The notes below the pieces were generated by a model. That model made no database searches. It saw only the letters and a program-made list of their open reading frames with translations, and was not told where the DNA came from. The position numbers and the translations under genes are program-made. 64,000 nt of DNA from a bacterium (GTDB lineage: Bacteria; Verrucomicrobiota; Verrucomicrobiia; Limisphaerales; RI-55): NCBI GenBank assembly GCA_016124235.1, contig WGOC01000002.1, positions 62,001 to 126,000 on the forward strand. Direction: 5' to 3'. Positions within the stretch are counted from its first letter, which is position 1, and each line of letters starts with the position of its first letter. Below are positions 26,781 through 35,893 of this stretch, piece by piece.

Positions 26781-26822
26781 TTGAAGTTCAACGTTCAGAG
26801 TTCCATGTTCAAGGTTGAGCAT
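26781..26822. repeat. Degenerate intergenic repeat (TTCAACGTTCA-type)
   Basis: The stretch contains TTCAACGTTCAGAG and ATGTTCAAGGTTGAG, near-repeats of a GTTCAA/TTGAAC unit that encode FNVQ- and MFKV-like words in one frame. Such low-complexity units are scattered through verrucomicrobial genomes. It overlaps the 5' end of the next gene, whose first residues may be repeat-derived. Confidence 0.5.
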
Positions 26823-28016
26823 CGCCGTGTCGCCGCCGGGCTGGTTCCAATGCTGGTCGTTGCGCTTCTCGCGGCCGGGTGCACGGTTCCCGCTCGACCA
26901 CGCGTCGCTTACACCGGCGATCCGATCCGCGATGGCCAGGCGTGGATTGAACAAGGCCCGCCCAAGGACAAGGTTCTGTGGGAATACCGAACCGCCCTCT
27001 ACGCGATGCGGGGCAGTGATTTCCCGCTCGCCACCAAGCTGTTCGACGATGCCATCCTCAACCTCGGCGCGATGATGCAGCCCGATGCCGAGGCCCGTAA
27101 GGCGCGTGGTTACTTCACCGAGGAAGCCAAAAAGACGTTTTACGGCGAACCCTACGAGCGGGTCATGGCTTGGTATTATCGCGGCATTCTTTATTGGATG
27201 GCCGGGCAACTCGACAACGCGCGCGCGTGTTTTCGCAGCGCTCAATTTCAGGACGCCGATGCCGAGAACAAAGAATACAAGGCTGACTACGTCATCCTCG
27301 ATTACATGGAAGGTTTGATTACCGACAAACTCGGTGGCGATGGCAGCGATGCGTTTCAGCGCGCCCAAAAGCTGAGCAAGATCGCGCGGCTTCCGGCCTA
27401 CAACGCCGATGCGAACGTGATCTTGTTCATCGATTTTGGAGCCGGCCCTCAGAAGTACGCCTCGGGCGAATACGGTGAAGAATTGCGCTTTCGCGAAGGT
27501 TCGTCGCCGGTCAAGTCCGCGCGGCTGTCGTTCGACAAACAGACGCTGGCCATCTCGCCGACCGACGATCTTTATTACCAGGCCACCACGCGGGGCGGTC
27601 GCCTGATGGATCACGTGCTCGGCAATAAGGCCGTCTTCAAAAAGACGACCGACACGGTGGGCAATGCCGCCTTGATCACCGGCTCTGTGCTGGCCACCCA
27701 TCGCGATACGCAAGACGCCGGGCTCGCGGTTCTGGGCGCGGGCATTCTGGCGAAGATCTTTGCCTCGGCAACCCGTCCCGAAGCGGACACCCGCACCTGG
27801 CAAAATCTCCCGCAGTATCTGAGCTTTGCCGTTCTGGCACTGCCGCCGGGCGACCATCAACTGACAGTCAACTTTCTGGACGCGGCCGGTCAGGTGATCA
27901 CCAACCGCAACAAAATGATGGAAATCTCGGTGTCCGCCGGCCGGGATAATGTTTTTTACGTCAGCGATCAGACAACTCCGACTTCCACCACGACACCAAA
28001 CTCTGCCAAGCCATGA
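26805..28016 (+). CDS. COG3014-like TPR lipoprotein
   Basis: 403 residues from ATG 26805; the TTG at 26781 lies in a repeat and would only add repeat-coded residues. The lipobox is LLAAGC. A helical repeat region covers about 70-190 (YEYRTALYAMRG-like helices, then YYRGILYWMAGQLDNARACF). A C-terminal beta region ends in a Thr-rich tail. It lies between the LpoB-like and YcfL-like genes and overlaps the latter by ATGA at 28013. Probably a partner of the LpoB-type activator in cell-wall synthesis (inference from neighbours). Confidence 0.75.
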   Translation: MFKVEHRRVAAGLVPMLVVALLAAGCTVPARPRVAYTGDPIRDGQAWIEQGPPKDKVLWEYRTALYAMRGSDFPLATKLFDDAILNLGAMMQPDAEARKARGYFTEEAKKTFYGEPYERVMAWYYRGILYWMAGQLDNARACFRSAQFQDADAENKEYKADYVILDYMEGLITDKLGGDGSDAFQRAQKLSKIARLPAYNADANVILFIDFGAGPQKYASGEYGEELRFREGSSPVKSARLSFDKQTLAISPTDDLYYQATTRGGRLMDHVLGNKAVFKKTTDTVGNAALITGSVLATHRDTQDAGLAVLGAGILAKIFASATRPEADTRTWQNLPQYLSFAVLALPPGDHQLTVNFLDAAGQVITNRNKMMEISVSAGRDNVFYVSDQTTPTSTTTPNSAKP

Positions 28017-28423
28017 AACTCATTCTGAATCTCTTCGCCGCCGGCGCTCTTGCGCTCACCCTGACTGCCTGCCGAACCACCCCCGGCCCTTACACGCCGA
28101 CTCCGGCCGCCGACGTGGAAGGCAAGGAACCGGTGGTGCTCATGGACAAAATGGTCCAGACCTCCGTCACGTCGCAAGGCGTTCACTATCGCGAATTGCC
28201 GGACGGCCGGCTGGAGGCGATCGCCGTGATTCAAAGCAAGGACCCGCGCCGGATTCAGGTGCAGGTGCAGTGTGTGTTCAAGGACGCCAACGGCATCGGC
28301 ATCGACGACGAAACGCCGTGGCAGACGTTGATCCTCACGGAAAACAGCCAGGAACAACTCAGCTTCAAATCGATGAACAACCAGGCGAAGAAAGCAACGA
28401 TTCGAGTACGGCAGGCGAGGTAA
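28013..28423 (+). CDS. YcfL-like lipoprotein
   Basis: 136 residues with lipobox LTLTAC, followed by a single immunoglobulin-like beta domain (LEAIAVIQSKDPRRIQVQVQ). The size and the neighbour LpoB match the YcfL family (DUF1425), which has no settled function. It is translationally coupled to the COG3014-like gene. Confidence 0.75.
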   Translation: MKLILNLFAAGALALTLTACRTTPGPYTPTPAADVEGKEPVVLMDKMVQTSVTSQGVHYRELPDGRLEAIAVIQSKDPRRIQVQVQCVFKDANGIGIDDETPWQTLILTENSQEQLSFKSMNNQAKKATIRVRQAR

Positions 28424-28447
28424 TGCACGTCCACAGTTTCAAGAAAA

Positions 28448-28780
28448 TCATCCCACCTTCAATAGCTCCACCTCAAACACCAAAGTCGCGCGTGGCGGAA
28501 TGGCACCGGGATAACCGCCTTCACCGTACGCCAGATGGTGCGGGATCGTGAGCTTCACCTTGTCGCCTTCGCGCATCGTGGCCACGCCCTGATCCCAACC
28601 GGCGATCACCTGTCCGGCGCCGAGCACAAACACAAACGGATCGTCACGATCAACCGAGCTGTCGAACTTCGTACCATCGGTCAGCCAGCCGGTGTAATGA
28701 ACGGTCACGGTTTTGCCTGCCTCGGCCGTCGCGCCTTCGCCGGAAGCTAGTTTCTCAATCTGTAATTCGGGATTGCTCAT
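28448..28780 (-). CDS. FKBP-type peptidyl-prolyl isomerase
   Basis: 110 residues, a single minimal FKBP domain without a signal peptide: [35 protein letters not shown] and [20 protein letters not shown]. All main active-site aromatics are present. It is convergent with the lipoprotein operon and separated from it by 24 bases. Likely a cytoplasmic folding helper. Confidence 0.95.
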   Translation of the reverse strand: MSNPELQIEKLASGEGATAEAGKTVTVHYTGWLTDGTKFDSSVDRDDPFVFVLGAGQVIAGWDQGVATMREGDKVKLTIPHHLAYGEGGYPGAIPPRATLVFEVELLKVG

Positions 28781-29085
28781 GCGCGATTTGGGACCGGGAG
28801 CACCGCCGGGTCAATGGTCGAATTCCGGCAACCTGAACAATTCGCGACGGCTATTCTGAAAGCGCTTTATCGATTCGCTTTCCAGTTTGGGCAACGCAGC
28901 GGCAACGCCCGGCCCATCTCAGGTAGGGAAGACCTGCTGGTCTGCTGAAATTTCCCGCTTGTTTCAAAGTTCCTCGCAGAAACCGTCCCTCCAGGGCTGA
29001 CGACTGGAACTGGTTGTGCTTAACTATCTGCAAGCTGCACCGCGCCTGGTTTCAGGTGGAAGCCCGTGCAGCCGATGAATTGCCT
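28781..29085. other. Intergenic region without recognisable features
   Basis: About 300 bases between two divergently transcribed genes. Short overlapping frames have no family resemblance. I see a small GACC-tgct-GGTC dyad but no convincing promoter, terminator or RNA fold. Confidence 0.4.
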
Positions 29086-29811
29086 ATGAAAGTCGTACAG
29101 GCCAACAGCCGGGTGCGGTTCACCGCCGAGGACATCGCGTTCATTCTGCGCGTGCTCGGCCGCGACACGCAGGACCATGCGTTTCTCAATCTTCTCTTCG
29201 CCGACGCGGAATCACGCGACCTGATCCTCGACGACCCCGCGCTGTTCGAGGCACTCACGACGGCGAACCACTGTGTCCCCGTCTCAATGCCGTTTTATTT
29301 CTACGTGCTGGTGCGGCAGGTGTTTCTCAAGGCTGGCATCGATGATCGCGCGGTGGCGGATTACGTGGCGTCGATGCTCGTGGAATTCAGCCGCACGGAA
29401 AACGTGGCGTTGCGTATTCCGCCGGATCAATCACCGATCGAATATGTTTTCGAAATGCTCGCCGCGAGCGCGCGTGCCGATGATCGCACGCGCTTTTTCA
29501 TCCAGGCACATATCGGCAATCACACACTATTCGTCAGCGGTGTTTTCAGTGAACGCATCCAGCATCGAGCGATGCGCAAGGGCGCGCCGGGATTGAGTTA
29601 CTACGAAGGCGTCGGCGCCGGAAGCTTCCGCGCCGCTCGTGATCATCAACTGGCTCGCCATCATGATCTGGTGGAAGTTTATGACCGTTTGTCGGATGAG
29701 TTTTCCGCCGCGCGGCTTGCGCTTTGCGATTTGAGCGACCGCCTCCTGCACTTCTCCGAACCAGCCTGGCTCAGCGGTTTTCTCGCCGAATCCTCCCGCC
29801 AGTTTAACTGA
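29086..29811 (+). CDS. Conserved hypothetical protein
   Basis: 241 residues from ATG 29086 (MKVVQANSRVRF). Largely helical and soluble, without signal peptide or transmembrane segment. Distinct parts are DIAFILRVLGRDTQDHAFL, MPFYFYVLVRQVFLKAGI and GLSYYEGVGAGSFRAARDH. I do not recognise a family. It lies 59 bases upstream of a methyltransferase gene on the same strand, which suggests co-expression. Confidence 0.65.
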   Translation: MKVVQANSRVRFTAEDIAFILRVLGRDTQDHAFLNLLFADAESRDLILDDPALFEALTTANHCVPVSMPFYFYVLVRQVFLKAGIDDRAVADYVASMLVEFSRTENVALRIPPDQSPIEYVFEMLAASARADDRTRFFIQAHIGNHTLFVSGVFSERIQHRAMRKGAPGLSYYEGVGAGSFRAARDHQLARHHDLVEVYDRLSDEFSAARLALCDLSDRLLHFSEPAWLSGFLAESSRQFN

Positions 29812-29870
29812 AAAGGCACGCGCTCGATTGAACCGTTGTGTTGCGGTTCGTCCCCTGACAATGTTCGCAC

Positions 29871-30524
29871 GTGCCTGCCGCCATCGCACGTCGACTACAG
29901 CCGGAGATGCTCGATGTTCTCCCCGCCGGAGATCCGCGCATATCGCGTTGTCGTCGTGACCTACGATTGATCAACTGGTTGATCGGAAATCATCGATGGA
30001 TTCTGCGAAACCTGCGCAAACACGTGGACCTAACGAGTCTAGGAATCGTCGAGCTCGGAGCCGGCGATGGCGATCTGTTATCCCGCATTCGCCAACGCCA
30101 CCATTCCGCGCCACTCATTGGTTTTGATCGAGTTGCCAAACCATCCGCGCTACCCGACAGCATTCATTGGCGTCCGGGGGATTTGTTTCATCACGATGGC
30201 AACTGGCCCGGCGCAGTCTTGATTGCCAACTTGTTTCTGCATCATCTCACGTTTGAACAAATCGCCCAGATCGGCCAGCGCCTTGCGGGGGTGCAATTAG
30301 TGCTGGTTGGCGAGGGTCATCGCACGCCTGAGGTATTGCGCCGCAGCTGTGTGTTGAATCCGTTTCTCGGCGAGGTGACACGGCATGACATGGAGATCAG
30401 TCTCGCGGCCGGTTTTGTAAAAGGAGAATTGCCTGAGGCACTTGGCCTTTCGCCGGCGGACTGGCACATCGCCGAAAGCTCGACGCTGCTCGGTGCGCAT
30501 CGGCTGATCGCCCTGCGTCGCTGA
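29871..30524 (+). CDS. Class I SAM-dependent methyltransferase-like protein
   Basis: 217 residues starting with GTG 29871. Motif I is IVELGAGDGDLLSRI, followed by a strand ending in FD (PLIGFDRVAKPS) and a post-motif (VLIANLFLHHLTFEQIAQ). The N-terminal NWLIGNHRWILRNL resembles methyltransferases found beside type III polyketide synthases, but none is present here. Substrate unknown. Confidence 0.75.
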   Translation: MPAAIARRLQPEMLDVLPAGDPRISRCRRDLRLINWLIGNHRWILRNLRKHVDLTSLGIVELGAGDGDLLSRIRQRHHSAPLIGFDRVAKPSALPDSIHWRPGDLFHHDGNWPGAVLIANLFLHHLTFEQIAQIGQRLAGVQLVLVGEGHRTPEVLRRSCVLNPFLGEVTRHDMEISLAAGFVKGELPEALGLSPADWHIAESSTLLGAHRLIALRR

Positions 30525-30532
30525 TCAAGGAC

Positions 30533-31786
30533 CTACTCTTTGATCGCGTAGAGTGCCTTGGTTGTTCGCAGGAAGAATCGGCCATTCGCAACGGCCATCG
30601 CCGCCAAGGTATCTTCGTTCAGCTCATTGCGGGCAATGACTTTGAATTCCTTGTCGGCCTTCACGACAACGCAATTTCCCCGCCCGCTCATGAAATAGAT
30701 CCGCCCATCGCCCGCCACCGGCGAGACTTTTGAATTCTCGGCAAACAGACGCTCCTGCCAGTATGCTTCGCCGCTGCGCAAGTCGATGCACTGAGCAATC
30801 CCGTCATCGCGCAAGGTAAACGCATATCCATAGTAAATGACGGGACTGGGGCAATCCGGAGAATACCGCGACTTGATCCAGAGCCGCTGATCCAAAACGT
30901 CTTCGCCTTTGCCGTGCGCTCGCATCGCCATCAAATGACCGCGATTTTGATAACCTGAAGCGACCGTCAAAATGAAGTCACCCGCGGCAGTTGGACTCGC
31001 GATAGTACGCCCGTAAGGATGCGGCACACTCAGGCCGCCGCTCACCCACAGACGATCGCCCGTGTCGGGATCATACGCGTCCAGATGATCGCCACCGGAA
31101 ACGATCACCTGCGTGTGGCCGTCCACCGTGGCAAGCGTCGGGCTCGAATAGGAATCCCGGTTTTCTTTGGTCGCACCATGTTCACGCGAGGTCTTCCACA
31201 AATCGATCCCGCTGGCGGCATTGATCGCCAGCACGTACGAGGGGCCCTGTTGCATAATCGCCAGAAACAATTTCCCATCGTGCAGAATGGGTGAAGTGCC
31301 CATGCCCCAAAGCGTGTCAAAGTCGCCGTGAACTTTTGACAAATCCCGCGACCAGACCGAATGGCCATCGCGATCCAGACAGGCCAAAAGTCCGGTTCCA
31401 AACAAGGCCCACACGTGTTGGTCATCCGCCGCCGTGGTCGGCGTCGCCATGTTGATCAACTCGTGTGTCTTCGCGGTTCCAGACCCAACTTCCTTGTCCC
31501 AAAGCAGATTTCCTTCGATCGGATCGTAGGCGATCACATGCAGCGAAGTGTCCGGCATTTGCGTCGTCAAATAGAGCCGCCGTCCCACGACCACCGGCGA
31601 CGACGCCCCCTTGCCCGGTACTTCGGCGCGCCACACAATGTTCGACTGGGGCCCCCAATGAATCGGCAGGTTCTGCTCAATCGAAACACCGTGCGCCTGC
31701 GGCCCGCGCCAACCCGGCCAATCGCCCGCGCACGTGACACCCATCGAGGCAACAAAAAGCAGGTAACTGAAAAATCGGCGTTTCAT
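30533..31786 (-). CDS. Secreted PQQ-like beta-propeller protein
   Basis: 417 residues from ATG 31786 with a signal peptide (MKRRFFSYLLFVASMGVTCA). Starts with the verrucomicrobial pattern DWPGWRGPQAHG, then repeats of PQQ-propeller blades such as YDPIEGNLLWDKEV, YDPDTGDRLWVSGG and IDLRSGEAYWQERL. Such proteins resemble BamB but usually lack quinone-enzyme catalytic residues. Function unknown, extracytoplasmic. Confidence 0.85.
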   Translation of the reverse strand: MKRRFFSYLLFVASMGVTCAGDWPGWRGPQAHGVSIEQNLPIHWGPQSNIVWRAEVPGKGASSPVVVGRRLYLTTQMPDTSLHVIAYDPIEGNLLWDKEVGSGTAKTHELINMATPTTAADDQHVWALFGTGLLACLDRDGHSVWSRDLSKVHGDFDTLWGMGTSPILHDGKLFLAIMQQGPSYVLAINAASGIDLWKTSREHGATKENRDSYSSPTLATVDGHTQVIVSGGDHLDAYDPDTGDRLWVSGGLSVPHPYGRTIASPTAAGDFILTVASGYQNRGHLMAMRAHGKGEDVLDQRLWIKSRYSPDCPSPVIYYGYAFTLRDDGIAQCIDLRSGEAYWQERLFAENSKVSPVAGDGRIYFMSGRGNCVVVKADKEFKVIARNELNEDTLAAMAVANGRFFLRTTKALYAIKE

Positions 31787-31880
31787 GGTCGCGTCGAGTG
31801 TCGGGACAATCTGCAAAGGTGAGTTGCGCATGTCGAGCCCGGGGTTGCCAGAAGAGCGGAACTAAGGAACGCTGACCGCG

Positions 31881-32567
31881 ATGATCCGCCAGGATTACCT
31901 TCTCCGATTGATCGAACAAGCCGCCCAGGTTTTTGCCAAGTTATTCAAATTACAGGGCGACGGCAAACCGGTGGAGTTTGCGGCAGCCGTTCAGCAAACC
32001 GCTGAAGAATGGCTCGGGCTGACGCGAGGGGAACTGTTGAGCCTGACCGAGGAGGACCTCATTCAAAAGCTGCGGATGCGTGGCCCCTTGCCGGAGTTTC
32101 CATTGCGCATCGGGATCGCCACCCGCCTGCTGCAATTGGATGCCGAGCAATCACGCACATCCGGCGACGAAGCGGCCGCCACCGCCGCCTTGACCAGCGC
32201 GAGTTGCCTGCTGCTGCGCGCGCACATTCTCGGTGCCGGTCCGGATTTGCCGGATTTTACACCCGCGCTCGACGACCTTCTGGTGCCCGTTCAAAAGCAC
32301 GGTTTACCACCGCGGCTCGCCGTGATGCTCCTTTGTTACTACGAAAACATGGGCGGGTTCGCGACCGCCGAAAATGTCCTGTGCGATTTGCGTGATGCCG
32401 AGGGCTATTCCGATTGGTTGGAGGAACTCGGCAACGCGTTTTACGATCGGCTGCGACGCCACCCGGATGACGAACTGACCCTGGGCAACCTGCCGCGATC
32501 CGAGGTCGAGGAAGGCAGCCGCGAATGGAAACGCTGGGCTGAAGGTCAGCGCGCAACCCAGCGATAA
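31881..32567 (+). CDS. DUF6483-like protein
   Basis: 228 residues, helical throughout. The start MIRQDYLLRLIEQAAQVFAK matches the N-terminus of DUF6483 proteins, a family of unknown function. It overlaps the convergent amidohydrolase gene by 22 bases at the 3' end. Confidence 0.6.
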   Translation: MIRQDYLLRLIEQAAQVFAKLFKLQGDGKPVEFAAAVQQTAEEWLGLTRGELLSLTEEDLIQKLRMRGPLPEFPLRIGIATRLLQLDAEQSRTSGDEAAATAALTSASCLLLRAHILGAGPDLPDFTPALDDLLVPVQKHGLPPRLAVMLLCYYENMGGFATAENVLCDLRDAEGYSDWLEELGNAFYDRLRRHPDDELTLGNLPRSEVEEGSREWKRWAEGQRATQR

Positions 32568-33493
32568 GCAACTGCCGCGTTCTCCGCAAAAACGCGCGCC
32601 ATTGTCCCGGCGGGCTTTGATTTGAAATACTCTTCGGCCAGACGTTGCACATCAAACAAAGGCGCGAACAACGCACTGACTGGCCAGTTGCTCCCATAAA
32701 CGAGCCGGCGATCGCCAAATTCATTCCATATCGTGTCAAACCACGGGACGTAAAAATCGGTATCCACCGGCGACGGCTTTTTGACCCGGCCCGCTCCTTC
32801 GACGAAGCCACTCACTTTCGCAAAGACGTTCTCATGTCGGGCGACGGTTTTCATTCCGCCAAGCCACGCCGGATCGGGCGTTTTCCCGTCGATGGCAGTG
32901 TTCGCCAGGTGATCGATCACGATGCGCAGCGAAGGGCGTTCCCGAGCAAGTCGCGCAACATCCGGCAAATCAGAGACGCCGACGTTCAGATCCAGTTGTA
33001 AATCATAATCCGCCAAGAGGCCGAGGCTTTTGGCAAATTGGCCGGCGCGCATTCCCTCGGTAAACGTCCCACCACTGACGCGAATGCCACGAAAAAGAGG
33101 ATTCGCTGAGAAGCGTTTCAAATCTTCAACAAATGTTTCGCCGGCGGGATCAATATTCCCACAAAAGCCAACGATGAATGGGTCTTTCGCCGCCAGGTCC
33201 AGAATCCATTGGTTGTCCTCGCGCAATGGGCTGGCCTCGACCACGACTGTCCCGGCGACCGGCGTCGGTGTCTTCTCTGCGCGATAGGTTGCCGGCAGGA
33301 TTTTGCGGTAGAGAAACGTGTCGCTTTTGTTCGGCCAGGGCACTCCTTGCGGCCGCGTGGGATCGTAAAAATGCGTGTGGCAATCGATGACTTTAAACGG
33401 AATCGCCGTCGCCGTTTTGCGGTCGGTCGAACAACCGGTGAGCGGAATGATGGCGGCGGCGCCAGCTATTCGAATGAATTCTCTTCGGTTCAT
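32546..33493 (-). CDS. Secreted amidohydrolase-family (amidohydrolase_2) protein
   Basis: 315 residues from ATG 33493. The N-terminus has a twin-arginine-like MNRREFIRIAGAAAIIPLTGC with a lipobox, so it is probably exported and lipid-anchored. The barrel carries VIDCHTHFYDP (metal-binding HxH), IDHLAN and VYGSNWPVSA (terminal metal site), typical of lactonases acting on sugar lactones such as fuconolactone or rhamnonolactone. The substrate cannot be decided. Downstream of a sarcosine oxidase-like gene on the same strand, separated by 19 bases. Confidence 0.85.
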   Translation of the reverse strand: MNRREFIRIAGAAAIIPLTGCSTDRKTATAIPFKVIDCHTHFYDPTRPQGVPWPNKSDTFLYRKILPATYRAEKTPTPVAGTVVVEASPLREDNQWILDLAAKDPFIVGFCGNIDPAGETFVEDLKRFSANPLFRGIRVSGGTFTEGMRAGQFAKSLGLLADYDLQLDLNVGVSDLPDVARLARERPSLRIVIDHLANTAIDGKTPDPAWLGGMKTVARHENVFAKVSGFVEGAGRVKKPSPVDTDFYVPWFDTIWNEFGDRRLVYGSNWPVSALFAPLFDVQRLAEEYFKSKPAGTMARVFAENAAVAYRWVAR

Positions 33494-33512
33494 TTTGAGA
33501 GATTTGAGACGG

Positions 33513-34661
33513 TTAACCGCGCCACTCGCTCTGCATTCGATCAATGGAAAACAGCGACAGATCAAAAGCAGCGGGCTTACCCAACACAAGACGCGCCACG
33601 ACGTCGCCGATCGCGCTCGCAAACTTGAAACCGTGGCCACTACAGGGACTCACAATCAAAACGTTCCGATGGGCCGGATGACGATCGATCAGAAAATGCT
33701 CATCCGGCGTGTTGGTGTAAAGACAGGTCACGCTGCGGCTCGGCGATATCGACAGGCACGACAAATGGCGATGCACCAAGTCGCCCATAGCTTGTTGTTC
33801 GCTCACAGATACATCGCGGCAAACCTCATCCGCGGTGGTGGTTTCGCCCTGGTGATGCAATGCCGCCTTCAGACCGCTGCCCACATTCGGCAAGGCGTAA
33901 AAGTAGCGACCGGGTTCATATTCAACGAGATGAACCGGCAACCGTTCGGGTTGAATCAGATCTTCGTGATCGAGCGCATCGAACCAATGCAACACCTGTC
34001 GCTCGATTCGAAGCCGGGAATTTAATTCCGGCACCAGTTGCCCCAGCCACGCCCCGGCCGAAATGATCAAGTTGGCCCCATGGTATCGACCAAGTTCGGT
34101 TCGCACGCTGACGCCAGTTTCGTCTGCATGCCATGAGCGAACCGTTTCGTTGAAATAGAATTGCGCGCCGACGTTGGAGGCGCGATCAAGGCAGGCAGTA
34201 ACACAGTGTTCAACAAACAAAATGCCTGCGCGTGGCTCGAACACGGCCTTCATTTCCGTGGGTACGTGAAGTGCCGGAAAGCGCCGCGTCACTTCGGCGG
34301 CTTCGAGAATCTCGAATGGCAGGCGATGCTCTTCGGCGCTGCGTTTGGCGCCCGAAAAGACCACGCCATCCGGACGGCCGATCATTAAACCGCCCGTGGT
34401 CTGGAGCAACCGTCGGCCGGACTGTTCTTCGAGTTCGCGCCAGAGTTCATAAGCGCGCTGGACCAAAGGCACGTAGGCCGGGTGCTCGAAGTAAGCCTCG
34501 CGGATCACTCGGGTTTCACCGTGTGTGGATCCAAAACCATGCGGTGGTTTGAACCGGTCGAGGACGAGGACTTTTTGACCGCCGGCCGCGAGGCGCCAGG
34601 CGGCCGCGCTTCCCATGGCACCAGCCCCAATGACAATGGTGTCGAATATTTTGGCCACCAT
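33513..34661 (-). CDS. FAD-dependent oxidase of the sarcosine/N-methyltryptophan oxidase family
   Basis: 382 residues from ATG 34661. The Rossmann motif is IGAGAMGSAAA, and SGHGFKFASAIGD is the family C-terminal hallmark. The cysteine for covalent FAD attachment is kept in SVTCLYTNTPDEHF. Such enzymes demethylate secondary amines, releasing formaldehyde and hydrogen peroxide. The amidohydrolase gene follows closely and may share the transcript. Confidence 0.88.
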   Translation of the reverse strand: MVAKIFDTIVIGAGAMGSAAAWRLAAGGQKVLVLDRFKPPHGFGSTHGETRVIREAYFEHPAYVPLVQRAYELWRELEEQSGRRLLQTTGGLMIGRPDGVVFSGAKRSAEEHRLPFEILEAAEVTRRFPALHVPTEMKAVFEPRAGILFVEHCVTACLDRASNVGAQFYFNETVRSWHADETGVSVRTELGRYHGANLIISAGAWLGQLVPELNSRLRIERQVLHWFDALDHEDLIQPERLPVHLVEYEPGRYFYALPNVGSGLKAALHHQGETTTADEVCRDVSVSEQQAMGDLVHRHLSCLSISPSRSVTCLYTNTPDEHFLIDRHPAHRNVLIVSPCSGHGFKFASAIGDVVARLVLGKPAAFDLSLFSIDRMQSEWRG

Positions 34662-34766
34662 GATTAAGAGTTCATGCCATCCAGCCACTCGACCGCTGGC
34701 TCAATGCGCGCCGGTCGATCATACGTTGCTTGTCCGACAGGGTGCTTCTGTTATCGTGACGGCGCA

Positions 34767-35822
34767 ATGCGTTTGATTTCCATCTGGCTGGCGCTGTTGA
34801 TCGGCTCGCCGTTCCTGTTCGGCGCGGACAAGGATTTTTCATTTGCCGGGCTGAAGGACGGGGCAATTCCGCCCGGCTGGCGGCCAGCACTGACCGGTGG
34901 CGGTGGTCCGGTCAAGTGGGGCATCGTCCAAGACGACGTGCCGTCGGAGTTGGAGCGATTCTCGCCGCTCGCACCGAACGTGAATGTTCGCCCGGTGATG
35001 GCTCAACTTAGTCAGGACAAGACCGACGAACGTTTCCCGATGCTGATCTATGACGACGAGGAATACGGGAATTTCAAGCTGACCACCAAATTCAAGACGG
35101 TGTCAGGTGAAACCGAACAGATGGCCGGCATCGCCTTTCGAATCGTCGATGAAAAGAACTACCATGTGATTCGCGCCAGCTCCAAGGGTGGAACATTTCT
35201 TTTCTATTCCTTCATCAACGGGCAACGCACGCAGCCGGTCGGGGTGAATATCGCCATCGCCTCCAACGTGTGGCACACGTTGGAAATCGAGGCGACCGGA
35301 ACGCGATTCCTCTTCCGTCTGGATGGCAAGGATGTGATGCCACCGTTGAACAATCCCAATTTCCGACGTGGTAAAATTGGTTATTGGACGAAATCCGATT
35401 CGGTCAGCTATTTTGTGGACACCCGGATCGAATACAAGGAACACGTCATTCAGGCGCAGCGCCAGATTGCCGAGGCGATGAAGCAGTTTGATCGCTTGAT
35501 TGCGTTGCGAATTGTGGTGCCCGGTGACGCGCCCAAAACCACCCGAATTCTGGCCAGTTCAATCGAAGACGAAATTGATCAACCGGGAATAGCCAAGGAA
35601 ATGGAAGTGATCAAGACCGGCAAAATCATGTATTTGCGTGAGAAAAAGCAGGTCACGGTAACGCTACCGCTGCGCGATCGAAACGGCGAACCGATCGCGG
35701 CTGTTCGCGTGACGATGGAACGTTTTCCCGGGCAAACTCAGAAGAACGCGATCCTTCGGGCGCAACCGGTGGTGGCGAATATTCAGCATTCCGTTCTCGG
35801 CATGGAAAGCCTGACGGAATAG
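34767..35822 (+). CDS. Secreted concanavalin-like (LamG/DUF1080-type) protein
   Basis: 351 residues from ATG 34767 with signal peptide MRLISIWLALLIGSPFLFG. The first 220 residues follow the DUF1080-like pattern (GIVQDDVPSE, YDDEEYGNFKLTTKFKTVSG, KIGYWTKSDSVSYF). The C-terminus (about 240-345) is a separate domain without a known family. A carbohydrate-binding role is possible but unproven. Confidence 0.65.
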   Translation: MRLISIWLALLIGSPFLFGADKDFSFAGLKDGAIPPGWRPALTGGGGPVKWGIVQDDVPSELERFSPLAPNVNVRPVMAQLSQDKTDERFPMLIYDDEEYGNFKLTTKFKTVSGETEQMAGIAFRIVDEKNYHVIRASSKGGTFLFYSFINGQRTQPVGVNIAIASNVWHTLEIEATGTRFLFRLDGKDVMPPLNNPNFRRGKIGYWTKSDSVSYFVDTRIEYKEHVIQAQRQIAEAMKQFDRLIALRIVVPGDAPKTTRILASSIEDEIDQPGIAKEMEVIKTGKIMYLREKKQVTVTLPLRDRNGEPIAAVRVTMERFPGQTQKNAILRAQPVVANIQHSVLGMESLTE

Positions 35823-35893
35823 CCGTTCGCTTTTGCTGATTAAACAGCCTTAATCCGACGGCCTGCGGCCAAATAACTGCTGCGCTCTCAAAC

